Positions 42,195 through 51,700 of a stretch of 64,000 nucleotides of DNA are shown one piece after another; positions within the stretch are counted from its first letter, which is position 1, and every line of letters starts with the position of its first letter. The notes beneath the pieces were generated by a model that saw nothing but the letters and a program-made list of their open reading frames with translations, ran no database searches and was not told where the DNA came from. Origin of the DNA: Plantactinospora soyae (GTDB taxonomy: Bacteria > Actinomycetota > Actinomycetes > Mycobacteriales > Micromonosporaceae); contig NZ_JADBEB010000001.1 of NCBI RefSeq assembly GCF_014874095.1, positions 3,100,001 through 3,164,000 on the forward strand, in the 5' to 3' direction. Made by a program: the position numbers and the translations under genes.

Positions 42195-43547
42195 ATGAGT
42201 TTCTCTGCGGCGGGCCAACACAATCGACAGACACCGGCAGCCCGGCGAGGCGGCCGAAGGAGGGTCTGGCGTACGCCGCGTTCCCTGGTGGTGGCCTCGG
42301 CGACGCTGGCGGTCATCCTCGCGGGTATTGGCGTCGCGGTCGCCAGCAGCGGCGACGGGTCGATGACAATTACCAAGAACGGCACCGTCCTGGAGGGGCG
42401 CAAGATCGAGGGCTACGTCCATATCAAGGCCAACGACGTCACGATCAAGAATGTGACCGTCAAGTACGGCGGCGCGCACGCCGTACGGGTTTTCGACGGC
42501 TTCTCCGGAGCGGTCGTCGAGAACACCTGGATTCAATGCACCCGGCCCGAGACGAATGGCCTGGTGTTCGGCAACTACACGGCCCGCAAGGTCCACATCT
42601 CCGGCTGCAAGAACGGCTTCATGCACTCGGCCGACGCACCGGCGACCATCGTCGGGTCGACCTGGAACGGCAAGCCGGTCGCGGCCGGAGACCTGCCCCC
42701 GGAGGAGGTGACGCCGGCCGAGGCGACTCCCGGTGCGACCCCGACCCCGTCCTCGGAGGAGAAGGCACCGGCCGCCGAGGCGAGCGTGAGCAGGGCGCCG
42801 ACCACCCGGATTCCGTCCACCTTCCCCGGCCCGGACAACACCGGCGTACCGCCCGGCACCACGTTGACGGCCTCCGGGTCGATCAAGGTCACCCAGGACG
42901 GGCAGGTGCTGAGCGGACTGAACATCACCGGTTGCGTGACGGTCACCGCGAAGAACGTGATCCTGCGGAAATCCCGGATCACCTGCGACGGCCTCTACTC
43001 GATCCGTACCGACAATGCGGTGAACCTGGTGGTGGAGGACGTCGAGATCAATGGCAAGGGGAAGAACTCGGCGGCGGTCTGTTGCGGCGAGTACACCTTG
43101 CGCCGGGTCGACATCAGCAACGTCATCGACGGCCCCCGGCTCGGCAGTGACGTGGTGGTGGAGAATTCCTGGATTCATCACCTGACCCGGCAACCCGGCT
43201 CACACAATGACACCCTCCAGACCACCGGGGCGTCCAATATCGTGGTCCGGGGGAACTCGCTGGAGGCGTACAACCCGGTCACCAGAGATCCGTTCAACGC
43301 CTGCCTCATGATCGGATCGACCACCGGCCCGATCGTCTCGAACCTGATATTCGAGAGAAACTACTGCAACGGCGGCAACTATTCGATCGGGGTACGGGAG
43401 GATCTCAACGCCTCCAATATCCGGATCCAGAGCAATGTCTTCGGCCGGAATCACCGGTACGGCGTAATAGCCCGACCGGACCAGCGCGGCATCACCTGGG
43501 ACCGGACGACCAACCTGTACGCGGACAACCGGAGGCCGGTGGTCTAG
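42195..43547 (+). CDS. Secreted right-handed beta-helix protein with two helix segments
   Basis: This ~450-aa protein has an N-terminal basic stretch and one hydrophobic export segment (SLVVASATLAVILAGIGVAVAS, ~30-51). Residues ~58-160 form a short beta-helix with hidden Cys, a Pro/Glu/Thr linker follows (~165-215), and a second, longer beta-helix runs to the end (VTVTAKNVILRKSRI, NVFGRNHRYGVIA). The pattern is of the pectate-lyase/polysaccharide-lyase superfamily with no readable catalytic set. An AAGGAG site gives either TTG 42192 (7-nt spacing) or ATG 42195 (10 nt). It may act on cell-wall or plant polysaccharide. Confidence 0.8.
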   Translation: MSFSAAGQHNRQTPAARRGGRRRVWRTPRSLVVASATLAVILAGIGVAVASSGDGSMTITKNGTVLEGRKIEGYVHIKANDVTIKNVTVKYGGAHAVRVFDGFSGAVVENTWIQCTRPETNGLVFGNYTARKVHISGCKNGFMHSADAPATIVGSTWNGKPVAAGDLPPEEVTPAEATPGATPTPSSEEKAPAAEASVSRAPTTRIPSTFPGPDNTGVPPGTTLTASGSIKVTQDGQVLSGLNITGCVTVTAKNVILRKSRITCDGLYSIRTDNAVNLVVEDVEINGKGKNSAAVCCGEYTLRRVDISNVIDGPRLGSDVVVENSWIHHLTRQPGSHNDTLQTTGASNIVVRGNSLEAYNPVTRDPFNACLMIGSTTGPIVSNLIFERNYCNGGNYSIGVREDLNASNIRIQSNVFGRNHRYGVIARPDQRGITWDRTTNLYADNRRPVV

Positions 43548-43564
43548 CCACCTCTCGCGGAGGG

Positions 43565-43590
43565 CGCGGCCGGTCGGCTGACCGGCCGCG
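43565..43590. terminator. Bidirectional terminator
   Basis: CGCGGCCGGTC-GGCT-GACCGGCCGCG, an 11-bp perfect stem with a 4-nt loop, lies between the convergent beta-helix and hydrolase genes. Confidence 0.82.
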
Positions 43591-43613
43591 TCTGCGCCTC
43601 TGCGGGCGGCGGG

Positions 43614-44621
43614 TCAGAGGCGGTCGTCGAGGGAGGCCAGGCCGCCCCGGGCCGCCTGGCCGGGCAACCGGCGCAACGCCTGTGGGTCGCCGTACAGGGA
43701 CCAGCGCAGGAACTCGACCGTGGTGTCGGCGACCACCCGCAGGGCCTGCTCGTCGTCGCCGACCAGCGCCCCGCCATGGTCGCCGTCGGGCAGCGTCAGC
43801 ATCGCCTTGGGCCACGGAACCCGGTCGTACGCGGCCTTGCCGGCCCGGTACGACACCACGTCGTCGAGTTGCCCGTGCACGAAGAGCTGCGGCGCGGCCT
43901 GCCCGCTGAACCCGGTACCCACGCCCAGCGCGGTGCCGGCGAGCACGATGCCGGCGTCGAGCCGCGCGTCCCGGCCGACGGTGAACAGGCCGATGGTGGT
44001 CACCCCGCCCGCCGAGTGTCCGGCCGCGCCGACCCGGTCGGTGGCGAGGTGGCGCCGGAGCGGGTCGCCGGCACGGGTGTCCAGCGCCAACACCCTGGTC
44101 AGCACGTACGACGCGTCGGCAGGTTGGTTGACCACGTCGAGCACCTGATAGCTCGACACCCCGCGACTCGTGTGCGGATAGCTGGGCGCCACCACCACGA
44201 AGCCCGCCGCCGACCAGCGGTCGAGCAGTGCCCGGTAGTCGGTGGGCCGGGCGGTCAGGCCGTGGCTGAACAGAACCACCGGAAACCGCCCGTCGGCGAC
44301 CCGGGCGCCCCGGACCGGCCGGTTTCCGGCGGTTCCGGTGGCCGGGTACCAGACGGTGACCGGAAGCTCCCGGTCACCTCCCCGGTTGAACTCCAGCTCC
44401 CGTACCCCCACCGCGAACCGCCGGTTCGGGGCGACACCCTGTGGTACACCGGCCCGGCTGGGGCTCGGTCCGGCGCTACCGACCGGGGTCGGGCCGCCCG
44501 TCGGGTCCGGCCGGTCGGGCGCCGATCCGCGTGGACCGGCCGAGCAGCCGGCCAGGGTCACCGTCAGGGTGGTCGCGAGGGTCGCGCTGGCCAGGAGGGT
44601 ACGGGCGGAGCGTCGGCGCAT
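43614..44621 (-). CDS. Lipoprotein alpha/beta hydrolase (dienelactone/PET-hydrolase-like), copy 1
   Basis: This 335-aa protein has a lipoprotein signal peptide with lipobox LAGC (~23-26), then a Pro/Gly-rich tether. The core has PVVLFSHGLTARPTDY (oxyanion hole), GAAGHSAGGVTTIGL (nucleophile Ser), LFVHGQLDDVVSY (Asp) and PDGDHGGAL (His). It resembles secreted chlorophyllase- or cutinase-like esterases. It is a paralogue of the next gene: both share YPHTSR/YPHTNR, VPWPKA and an R-L-LYGD ending. Substrate unknown. Confidence 0.87.
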   Translation of the reverse strand: MRRRSARTLLASATLATTLTVTLAGCSAGPRGSAPDRPDPTGGPTPVGSAGPSPSRAGVPQGVAPNRRFAVGVRELEFNRGGDRELPVTVWYPATGTAGNRPVRGARVADGRFPVVLFSHGLTARPTDYRALLDRWSAAGFVVVAPSYPHTSRGVSSYQVLDVVNQPADASYVLTRVLALDTRAGDPLRRHLATDRVGAAGHSAGGVTTIGLFTVGRDARLDAGIVLAGTALGVGTGFSGQAAPQLFVHGQLDDVVSYRAGKAAYDRVPWPKAMLTLPDGDHGGALVGDDEQALRVVADTTVEFLRWSLYGDPQALRRLPGQAARGGLASLDDRL

Positions 44622-44660
44622 GTGCTCCAGTGTGCCGCGCCGGCCGTGCCGGTGGACCGC

Positions 44661-45611
44661 TCAGTCGAGCTGGTCGGCGAACTCGGTGACACCGGGGGCC
44701 GTGGCGGCGGCCGGAAGAGCACGCCGGGCCTCGGCGTCGCCGTAGAGCGTCCAGCGCAGGAATCCCGTCGTCGCGCCCATCGTCTCGTCGAAACCGGGCC
44801 GGCCCGGGGTGAGGTACTCGCCGTGTCCCTGACCGGCCAGGGTGAGGAACGCCTTGGGCCAGGGCACCCGCTGGTAGGCGTTCCGGCCGGTGCTCACCGG
44901 CACGACCCGGTCGGCGTCGCCGTGCACGAAGAGCAGCGGCGCCGCCGGCCCGGCGAACGTGCTGCCGGCCATCCCGCCGCCGGCGATCACGATTCCGCCG
45001 CGCAGCCACTCGGAGTGTCCCGGCGCGAACAGGCCGGCGGTGGTGTAGCCACCGGCGGAGTGGCCGACCGCGGCGATCCGGGTCACCGCCAGATGCCCGG
45101 CGAACCGGTCGCCGGCGATCCGGTCCAGGCGGCTCACCTGCTGGATCACCTGCAAGGCGTCCCCGGGTTGGCGCCGGACGTCGCTCCGGTCGAACCGGGT
45201 GGTCCGGCGGTTGGTGTGTGGATAGGCCGGCGCGGCGACCACGAAACCGGCCGCAGCCCACCGGGCCGTCAGTTGGGCGTGCATTTCGGGCAGACTGTGC
45301 AGGCCGTGACTGAACAGCACCAGAGGGAACCGGCCCGGGGCCACCGCGGCGTTCCGGGTCGGCCGGGGTCGACCGTCGGTGGCGGGACCGGCCGAGGTGT
45401 CGTCCCGGGCCGGGTACCAGATGGTCACCGGAAGCGGGCGGGCGGTGCCGCGACCGAGATCGAGCGTACGCACGCCGACCGCGTACGTCCGATCCGGCGC
45501 CCCGCCCGGCGGAGCCGTCGGAGCCGGCGCGGCGACCGCCCACCCGCAGGCGGTGAGCGCGATCGGCAGCAGCAGGACCGTCAGCCCCGCGAGCAAGGGG
45601 TTCACGCGCAC
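44661..45611 (-). CDS. Lipoprotein alpha/beta hydrolase, copy 2
   Basis: This ~316-aa paralogue of the adjacent gene has lipobox LTAC (~20-23). The conserved core has PLVLFSHGLHSLPEM, AAVGHSAGGYTTAGLF (nucleophile), LLFVHGDADRVVPV (Asp) and GQGHGEYL (His). GTG 45611 or 45605 starts it; both leave the signal peptide intact. It lies 39 bp upstream of copy 1 in the same direction, so the pair is probably one operon from a tandem duplication. Confidence 0.87.
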   Translation of the reverse strand: MRVNPLLAGLTVLLLPIALTACGWAVAAPAPTAPPGGAPDRTYAVGVRTLDLGRGTARPLPVTIWYPARDDTSAGPATDGRPRPTRNAAVAPGRFPLVLFSHGLHSLPEMHAQLTARWAAAGFVVAAPAYPHTNRRTTRFDRSDVRRQPGDALQVIQQVSRLDRIAGDRFAGHLAVTRIAAVGHSAGGYTTAGLFAPGHSEWLRGGIVIAGGGMAGSTFAGPAAPLLFVHGDADRVVPVSTGRNAYQRVPWPKAFLTLAGQGHGEYLTPGRPGFDETMGATTGFLRWTLYGDAEARRALPAAATAPGVTEFADQLD

Positions 45612-45715
45612 AGCACAGACGCTAGACGGCGGACCGCCGTACGAGGCCAGCTTTCCGGTCCTCGTACGGCGGCCACCCGGACGGTTTGTACCGCCGTCCG
45701 CCCCCGATTCGGTTG

Positions 45716-47959
45716 TCAGTACGTCGATGCGCCGGGTGAAGGCGCGCCGTGCGGCTCCTCGCCGTGGGAGAGCCGGGGCAGCCACTCCAGCCACCGGGGC
45801 AGGTACCAGTTGTGCTGGCCGAGCAGGACCATCACCGACGGCAGCAGCACCGCCCGGACGATGGTCGCGTCGATCAGCACCGCGACGGCGAGCCCGAAAC
45901 CGAGTTCCTTCATCGACACCAGTGAGCCCGTGGTGAACAGGGCGAAGACCGCGACCATCACCACGGCGGCACTGGTGATCACGCCGGCCGTACCCCGGAT
46001 GCCCCGGGAGATGGCGAGTTTGCTCGGCCAGCCCCGGTCGTGACCCTCCCGGATCCGGCTGAGGATGAAGACGTGGTAGTCCATGGAGAGCCCGAACAGG
46101 ATCACGAAGAGGAACAGCGGCACCCAGTTGGTGATCGAGCCGACCGAGGAGAAGCCGAGCAGTGCCGCGCCCCAACCGTGCTGGAAGACCACGACCAGCA
46201 GCCCGTACGCGGCGGCGACGGAGAGCAGGTTGAGCACGATGGCGGTCAACGCCACCACCAGCGACCGGAACGACACCAGCATCAGCAGGAACGCCAGGCC
46301 CAGCACGAACCCGAACACCAGTGGCACGCTGCGGCCCAGCGCCGCGTTGAAGTCGACCGAACTCGCGGCCAGGCCGGTCACCCGTACCTCCGCACCGCCG
46401 ACCCCCTGGACGGTACGCGGGATGATCTGTTCACGCAGCGTCCGTACCGCCTGCTCGGAGGTGGCGTCGACACCGGAACCGGACAGGCCCAGCCGGACCA
46501 GCGCGACCGTCCGGTCCTGGTTGACCTCGACCGTCACCGGTTCGTGTAGTCGACCGGTGGCCACCGCCTCGGTCCGGAGGTTGTCGATCGCGGCGGTCAG
46601 GGCCGGGGTGGTGACGTCGTCGGCCCGGACCGCGACCACGGCCGGCTCGGCGCCGCCGGGGAAGGCGGCCTGGACCCGGAGGAAGGCGCTCAGCGCCGGT
46701 GCCGGGTTCTTCAGGGCGGTGATGTCCTCCTCGGCCGTCCGCATGCCCAGCAGCGGCAGTGCCAGCGCCAGCAGCGCGCCGACGGCCAGCGCCGCGGACA
46801 GGGCGGGCCGGCGCAGCACCGCGCCCAGGAAGCCCCGCCAGGCCCGGCCGCCGGACTGCCGCCGGTACAGCCCGGGTACCCGGCCCAGGTCGACCCGGTC
46901 GCCCAGCTTGCTGAGCACCGCCGGCAGCACCGTGAGGGCGCCGACTCCGGCGGTGGCGACCACCAGGATGGTGCCGACCGCGAGGCTGATGAAGGTGGCG
47001 TCCTGGGTCAGGAACATGCCCGACATCGCGATGATCACGGTCAGCGCCGAGATCAGCACCGAACGGCCGGAGGTGGCGGCGGCGATCGCCAGCGCCCGCT
47101 CCCCGGTGGCGCCCTTGGCCCGTTCCTCCCGCTCCCGACGCAGGTAGAACAGGCAGTAGTCCACTCCGACAGCGAGTCCCATCAGCAGCATCAGGTGCAT
47201 GGTGGTGTCCACCGCCGGGGCGAACCGGCTGGCCACCGCGAGCAGGCCGAGCGAGCCGAGAAACGCGGTCAGGGCCAGCCCCATCGGCAGTACGGCGGCC
47301 AGCAGCGCCCCGAACGCCACGATCAGGATGCCCAGCGTCACCGGAATGGAGAGCATCGACAGCCGGTGCATGTCGGCGTCCAGGGTCTTTCCGATCGCCT
47401 CGCCGATGCTCGCGCCGCCGGTCTGCGCGACGTACAGGTCGGGATGGTCGCGCTGCACGCCGGCCACCGCGTCGCGTACCGGTCCGACCCGGTCGGCGGC
47501 GTCCTCAGCCGGTCCGGTCAGGTCGAAGCTGACCAGCGTGGCGTGCCGATCGGCGGATACCGCCTCCGACCGGATGTTCTCCACCCGGCCGGTGCCCTCG
47601 ACCGCGGCGATCGTCGCGGCGACCGCGGCCCGGAAGGCGGGCGCGTCGACGACCAGTTCGTCGCTCTGGATCAGCACCACCTCGCCGGCCCGGTCCGGGA
47701 AGCCGGCGGCGGCGATGATCTCGTCGGCCCGGCGGGAGTCGCCGTGCCCGCTCTCGCTGTCCGTCGCCTCGACGGTGCCCAGTACCGCGCTCAGCGCGGT
47801 CGCCGCGATCACGAACAGCAGCCAGCCGAGAACGGCGGTGGTTCGGTGCCGGGCGCTCCAACCGGCGATTCTCGCGGCGAGGTTGCCCGGCCGTCGGGCC
47901 GGTTCGGTGCTCGGCTCTGCCCCCGTGGTGGGCGACGGGAGAACGCTCGACGTCGTCAT
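45716..47959 (-). CDS. MMPL/RND-family membrane transporter
   Basis: This 747-aa protein has two halves of about six spans, each followed by a periplasmic loop. The proton-relay signatures are GLAVGVDYCLFYL (span 4 region) and LFGLSMDYHVFIL (span 10 region). Actinobacterial MMPL proteins export lipids or siderophores, or act as drug pumps. No lipid biosynthetic genes are adjacent, so the cargo is open. ATG 47959. It is followed by the two lipoprotein hydrolases on the same strand after 104 bp. Confidence 0.92.
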   Translation of the reverse strand: MTTSSVLPSPTTGAEPSTEPARRPGNLAARIAGWSARHRTTAVLGWLLFVIAATALSAVLGTVEATDSESGHGDSRRADEIIAAAGFPDRAGEVVLIQSDELVVDAPAFRAAVAATIAAVEGTGRVENIRSEAVSADRHATLVSFDLTGPAEDAADRVGPVRDAVAGVQRDHPDLYVAQTGGASIGEAIGKTLDADMHRLSMLSIPVTLGILIVAFGALLAAVLPMGLALTAFLGSLGLLAVASRFAPAVDTTMHLMLLMGLAVGVDYCLFYLRREREERAKGATGERALAIAAATSGRSVLISALTVIIAMSGMFLTQDATFISLAVGTILVVATAGVGALTVLPAVLSKLGDRVDLGRVPGLYRRQSGGRAWRGFLGAVLRRPALSAALAVGALLALALPLLGMRTAEEDITALKNPAPALSAFLRVQAAFPGGAEPAVVAVRADDVTTPALTAAIDNLRTEAVATGRLHEPVTVEVNQDRTVALVRLGLSGSGVDATSEQAVRTLREQIIPRTVQGVGGAEVRVTGLAASSVDFNAALGRSVPLVFGFVLGLAFLLMLVSFRSLVVALTAIVLNLLSVAAAYGLLVVVFQHGWGAALLGFSSVGSITNWVPLFLFVILFGLSMDYHVFILSRIREGHDRGWPSKLAISRGIRGTAGVITSAAVVMVAVFALFTTGSLVSMKELGFGLAVAVLIDATIVRAVLLPSVMVLLGQHNWYLPRWLEWLPRLSHGEEPHGAPSPGASTY

Positions 47960-48084
47960 GGCTCGACGCTAGAAGGCGGGCTGACCTGGATCGATCCGGG
48001 AAGCACCCCGGTCGGGGGTAGGGCCGGCCACGCCGGGAGGGTAGGGGAAGCCCGACCAGCATCCGGTTCGCTATCGTGCTCGGC

Positions 48085-48255
48085 ATGGCTGACCAGCACC
48101 CTGACCCGAGCGGCAACACCGAGGCTTTCCGGGTCTTCGCCCACCCCACCGAACCGGCCACCGTAGAACCGACGTCCAGGCTGCCACTGATCATCGGCGT
48201 CGCGGTCGCGGTCGCTCTGCTGGCCGCCCTGATCGGTTGGCTCGCGCTAGGCTGA
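48085..48255 (+). CDS. 56-aa single-span membrane protein
   Basis: The protein starts MADQHPDPSGNTEAFRVFAH and ends with one span (LPLIIGVAVAVALLAALIGW LALG, ~33-56). The cytoplasmic half is polar and Pro/Thr-rich. Codon use is typical of the genome. The family is not recognised. It is divergent from the MMPL gene and convergent with the DUF6104 gene through two hairpins. It is well below usual gene-size cut-offs. Confidence 0.65.
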   Translation: MADQHPDPSGNTEAFRVFAHPTEPATVEPTSRLPLIIGVAVAVALLAALIGWLALG

Positions 48256-48262
48256 CCGTCCT

Positions 48263-48348
48263 GATCGGCCGGCTCGGCCCTGACCGGGCCGTGCCGATCG
48301 GGTCGACCGGTGACGTCCCGTCGACCGCCCGGCCCGGCTCGGGCCGGG
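48263..48348. terminator. Two successive hairpins between convergent small genes
   Basis: First hairpin: GATCGGC...GCCGATC (48263-48299) with inner CGGCCC/GGGCCG. Second: CCCGGCCCG-GCT-CGGGCCGGG (48328-48348). Each suits one of the two convergent transcripts. Confidence 0.65.
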
Positions 48349-48361
48349 CCGGGCGGCACCG

Positions 48362-48541
48362 TCAGAGGTCGTCCTCGTCGTCCAGCCGGGCCAGCCAGGT
48401 GGCGAACCGCTCGACCGGCGTCTCGAACTCGGGATTGAGGTCGACGAAGTCGCGCAGCCGCTGGCCGAGCCACTCCAGGGTCACCGTCTCGGTGCCCCGG
48501 CGCTCGACGAGTTCCTCGATGCCTCGGTCGGTGAAGTACAC
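48362..48541 (-). CDS. DUF6104 protein (59 aa)
   Basis: This short acidic protein, MYFTDRGIEELVERRG through VERFATWLARLDDEDDL, matches the DUF6104 family found next to kgd in many actinobacteria. GTG 48541 gives the conserved YFTDRG start; a longer in-frame reading upstream goes into the 14-bp tandem repeat and is not protein-like. Predicted alpha-helical and cytoplasmic. Function unknown. Confidence 0.85.
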   Translation of the reverse strand: MYFTDRGIEELVERRGTETVTLEWLGQRLRDFVDLNPEFETPVERFATWLARLDDEDDL

Positions 48542-48646
48542 GCCGCTCTCTTTCGTTGTTCCGTGACCCGTACGTGTCGACCCGTGTCGGAGCCCGCCCG
48601 CCCGTGGCGCCGGGTCAGGCCGCCGGCCGTCGCGCCGAGCCGAGCC

Positions 48647-48742
48647 GGGACCTGCCGGCCGGGACCTGCCGGCCGGGACCTGCCGGCCGGGACCTGCCGG
48701 CCGGGACCTGCCGGCCGGGACCTGCCGGCCGGGACCTGCCGG
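48647..48742. repeat. 14-bp tandem repeat, ~6.9 copies
   Basis: The unit GGGACCTGCCGGCC repeats from 48647 with no mismatch through six full copies; the seventh changes only in its last two bases. Each unit contains the palindromic core CCGGCCGG at the junction. It lies in the gap between kgd and the DUF6104 gene. Copy number is likely variable between strains. Confidence 0.95.
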
Positions 48743-48790
48743 AGTGGAGGGATCCACTTCCGGTCGGCCCCGGTCGGCGGGGTTGCTCCG

Positions 48791-51700
48791 TCAGGGGCGG
48801 GGCAGCGCCGCCTCGATCAGCGCGGCCTGCTCGACGTCGTGCGTCTTCGCCGAGCCGACCGCCGGGGCGGCCGCCGCCGGACGGGAGATCCGACGCAGTC
48901 GTACGCCCTCCAGGTGCTCCAGCAGGTTGAGCGCGACGAACGACCAGGCACCCTGGTTGGCCGGCTCCTCCTGGATCCAGGCGAAGTCCTCGGCGTTCGG
49001 GTACTGGGCGAGCGCGGCCCGGACCTCCTCGACCGGCAGCGGGTAGAGCTGTTCCATCCGGACGATCGCGGTGTCGGTGATGCCGCGATCGGCCCGCGCC
49101 TGGACCAGGTCGTAGTAGACCTTGCCGGAGCAGAGCAGTACCCGCTTGACCGCCGCCGGGTCCACTCCGGAGCTATCGGTGATGACCGGCTGGAAGGTCC
49201 CGGTGGTGAAGTCCTCGACACTGGACACGCAGAGCTTGTGCCGGAGCAGCGACTTCGGGGTGAAGACCACCAGCGGCTTGCGCTTGCTGGAGAGCCCCTG
49301 CCGGCGGAGCAGGTGGAAGTAGTTCGCCGGGGTGGTCGGGATGGCGACCCGCATGTTGTCCTCGGCGCACATCTGGAGGAACCGCTCCGGCCGCCCGGAG
49401 GTGTGGTCCGGGCCCTGGCCCTCGTGCCCGTGCGGCAGCAGCAGGGTCACCGCCGACTGCTGGGCCCACTTCACCTCGCCGGACGAGATGAACTCGTCGA
49501 CCACGGTCTGCGCCCCGTCGGCGAAGTCACCGAACTGGGCCTCCCAGAGGACCAGTGCCTCGGTGTTCTCCACCGAGTAGCCGTACTCGAAGCCCATCGC
49601 GGCGTACTCGCTGAGCAGGGAGTCGTGCACGAAGAACCGGGCCCGGTCGCCGGCCAGCGCGGTCAGCGGCACGTGCTCGGCACCGGTCCGCGAGTCCACG
49701 ATGACGGCGTGCCGCTGGACGAAGGTGCCACGTCGGGAGTCCTGCCCGGCGAGCCGGACGGTCACGCCGTCGTTCAGCAGCGCTCCGAAGGCGATGATCT
49801 CGCCGTATCCCCAGTCGATGTTGCCGGCCTCGGACATCTTGGCCCGCCGGTCCAGGAGTTGCTGAATCCGCTTGTGCGGGGTGAACCCCTCCGGCAGCGT
49901 GGTGTGCGCCGTGCCGATCGCGTGCACCGTGGGCACGGTGGTGGCGGTCTCGACCTCCGGCTCCGGCTCGGCCTGCCGGCGGGGCCGGGCGGCCGGGCGG
50001 GCCGACGAGGCGGCGTCCCGGGTGGCCTTGAAGACCCGCTCCAACTGCGCCTGGAAGTCGCGGAGCAGCTCCTCGGCGTCCTCCAGGGTGATGTCGCCGC
50101 GACCGATCAGTTCCTCGGTGTAGAGCTTCCGGACCGACCGCTTCGAGTCAATGATCTTGTACATCAGCGGGTTGGACATCGCCGGGTCGTCGCCCTCGTT
50201 GTGCCCGCGCCGCCGGTAGCAGACCATGTCGATCACGACGTCCTTGTTGAACGCCTGCCGGTACTCGAAGGCCAGCCGGGCCACCCGGACCACGGCCTCC
50301 GGGTCGTCGCCGTTCACGTGGAAGATCGGCGCCTGGATCATCCGGGCCACGTCGGTGCTGTAGAGGCTGGAGCGCGAGTATTCCGGAGCCGTGGTGAAAC
50401 CGACCTGGTTGTTGACCACGACGTGCACGGTGCCGCCGGTACGGTAGCCGCGCAGCTGGGAGAGGTTGAGCGTCTCGGCTACCACGCCCTGGCCGGCGAA
50501 CGCGGCGTCGCCGTGTACGGCCACCGGCAGTACCGTGTAGCCCTCCAGCTTGAGGTCGATCCGGTCCTGCTTGGCCCGGACGATGCCCTCCATCACCGGG
50601 TCCACCGCCTCCAGGTGCGAGGGGTTGGCGGTCACCGACACCTTGATCGAGTGCTCGCCGTCCGGCGTGGTGAACTTGCCGGCCTGGCCCAGGTGGTACT
50701 TGACGTCACCGGAGCCCTGCGTCGAACGCGGGTCGAGATGCCCCTCGAACTCGGAGAAGATCTTCTCGTACGGCTTGCCGACGATGTTGGCCAGCACGTT
50801 CAGCCGGCCCCGGTGGGCCATCCCGATGACGACCTCGTCGAGATCGTTCTCGGCGGCCGACTCCAGCACCTCGCCGAGCAGCGGGATCAGCGACTCGCCG
50901 CCCTCCAGCGAGAAGCGCTTCTGGCCGACGTACTTGGTCTGGAGGAAGGTCTCGAACGCCTCGGCCGCGTTCAGCCGGTTGAGCACGTGCTTCTGCTCGT
51001 CCGGTGCGGGCTTGGTGTACTTGCGCTCGATCCGTTCCTGGATCCAGCGCCGCTCCTCCGGGTCCTGGATGTGCATGTACTCCACGCCGACCCGGCGGCA
51101 GTACGAGTCCCGGAGCACGCCGAGGACCTCGCGCAGCTTCATCTTCTGCTTGCTGGCGAAGCCGCCGACCGGGAAGGACCGGTCCAGGTCCCAGAGGGTC
51201 AGACCGTGCTGGAGTACGTCGAGGTCGGGGTGCTTGCGGATCTCGAACTCGAGCGGGTCGGTGTCGGCCATCAGGTGACCACGCACCCGGTAGGCGTGGA
51301 TGATCTCGATCACCCGGGCGGTCTTGTCGATCTGCCCCTCGGAGCTGACCGCCACGTCGCGCATCCAGCGCACCGGCTCGTACGGGATCCGGAGCGAGGT
51401 GAAGATCTCGTCGAAGAAGCCGTGCTCGCCGAGCACCAGTTCGTGGACGATCTTGAGGAACTCGCCGGACTGCGCGCCCTGGATGATCCGGTGGTCGTAC
51501 GTGCTGGTCAACGTGAGGATCTTGCTGACCGCCAGCTCGGCGAGGGTCTCCTCGGACATCCCCGCGTACGGCGCCGGATACTCCATCGCGCCGACGCCGA
51601 TGATGGTGCCCTGGCCGACCATCAACCGCGGCTGGGAGTGCACGGTGCCGATCCCGCCCGGGTTGGTCAGCGAGATCGTCGTGCCGCCGTAGTCCTCCAT

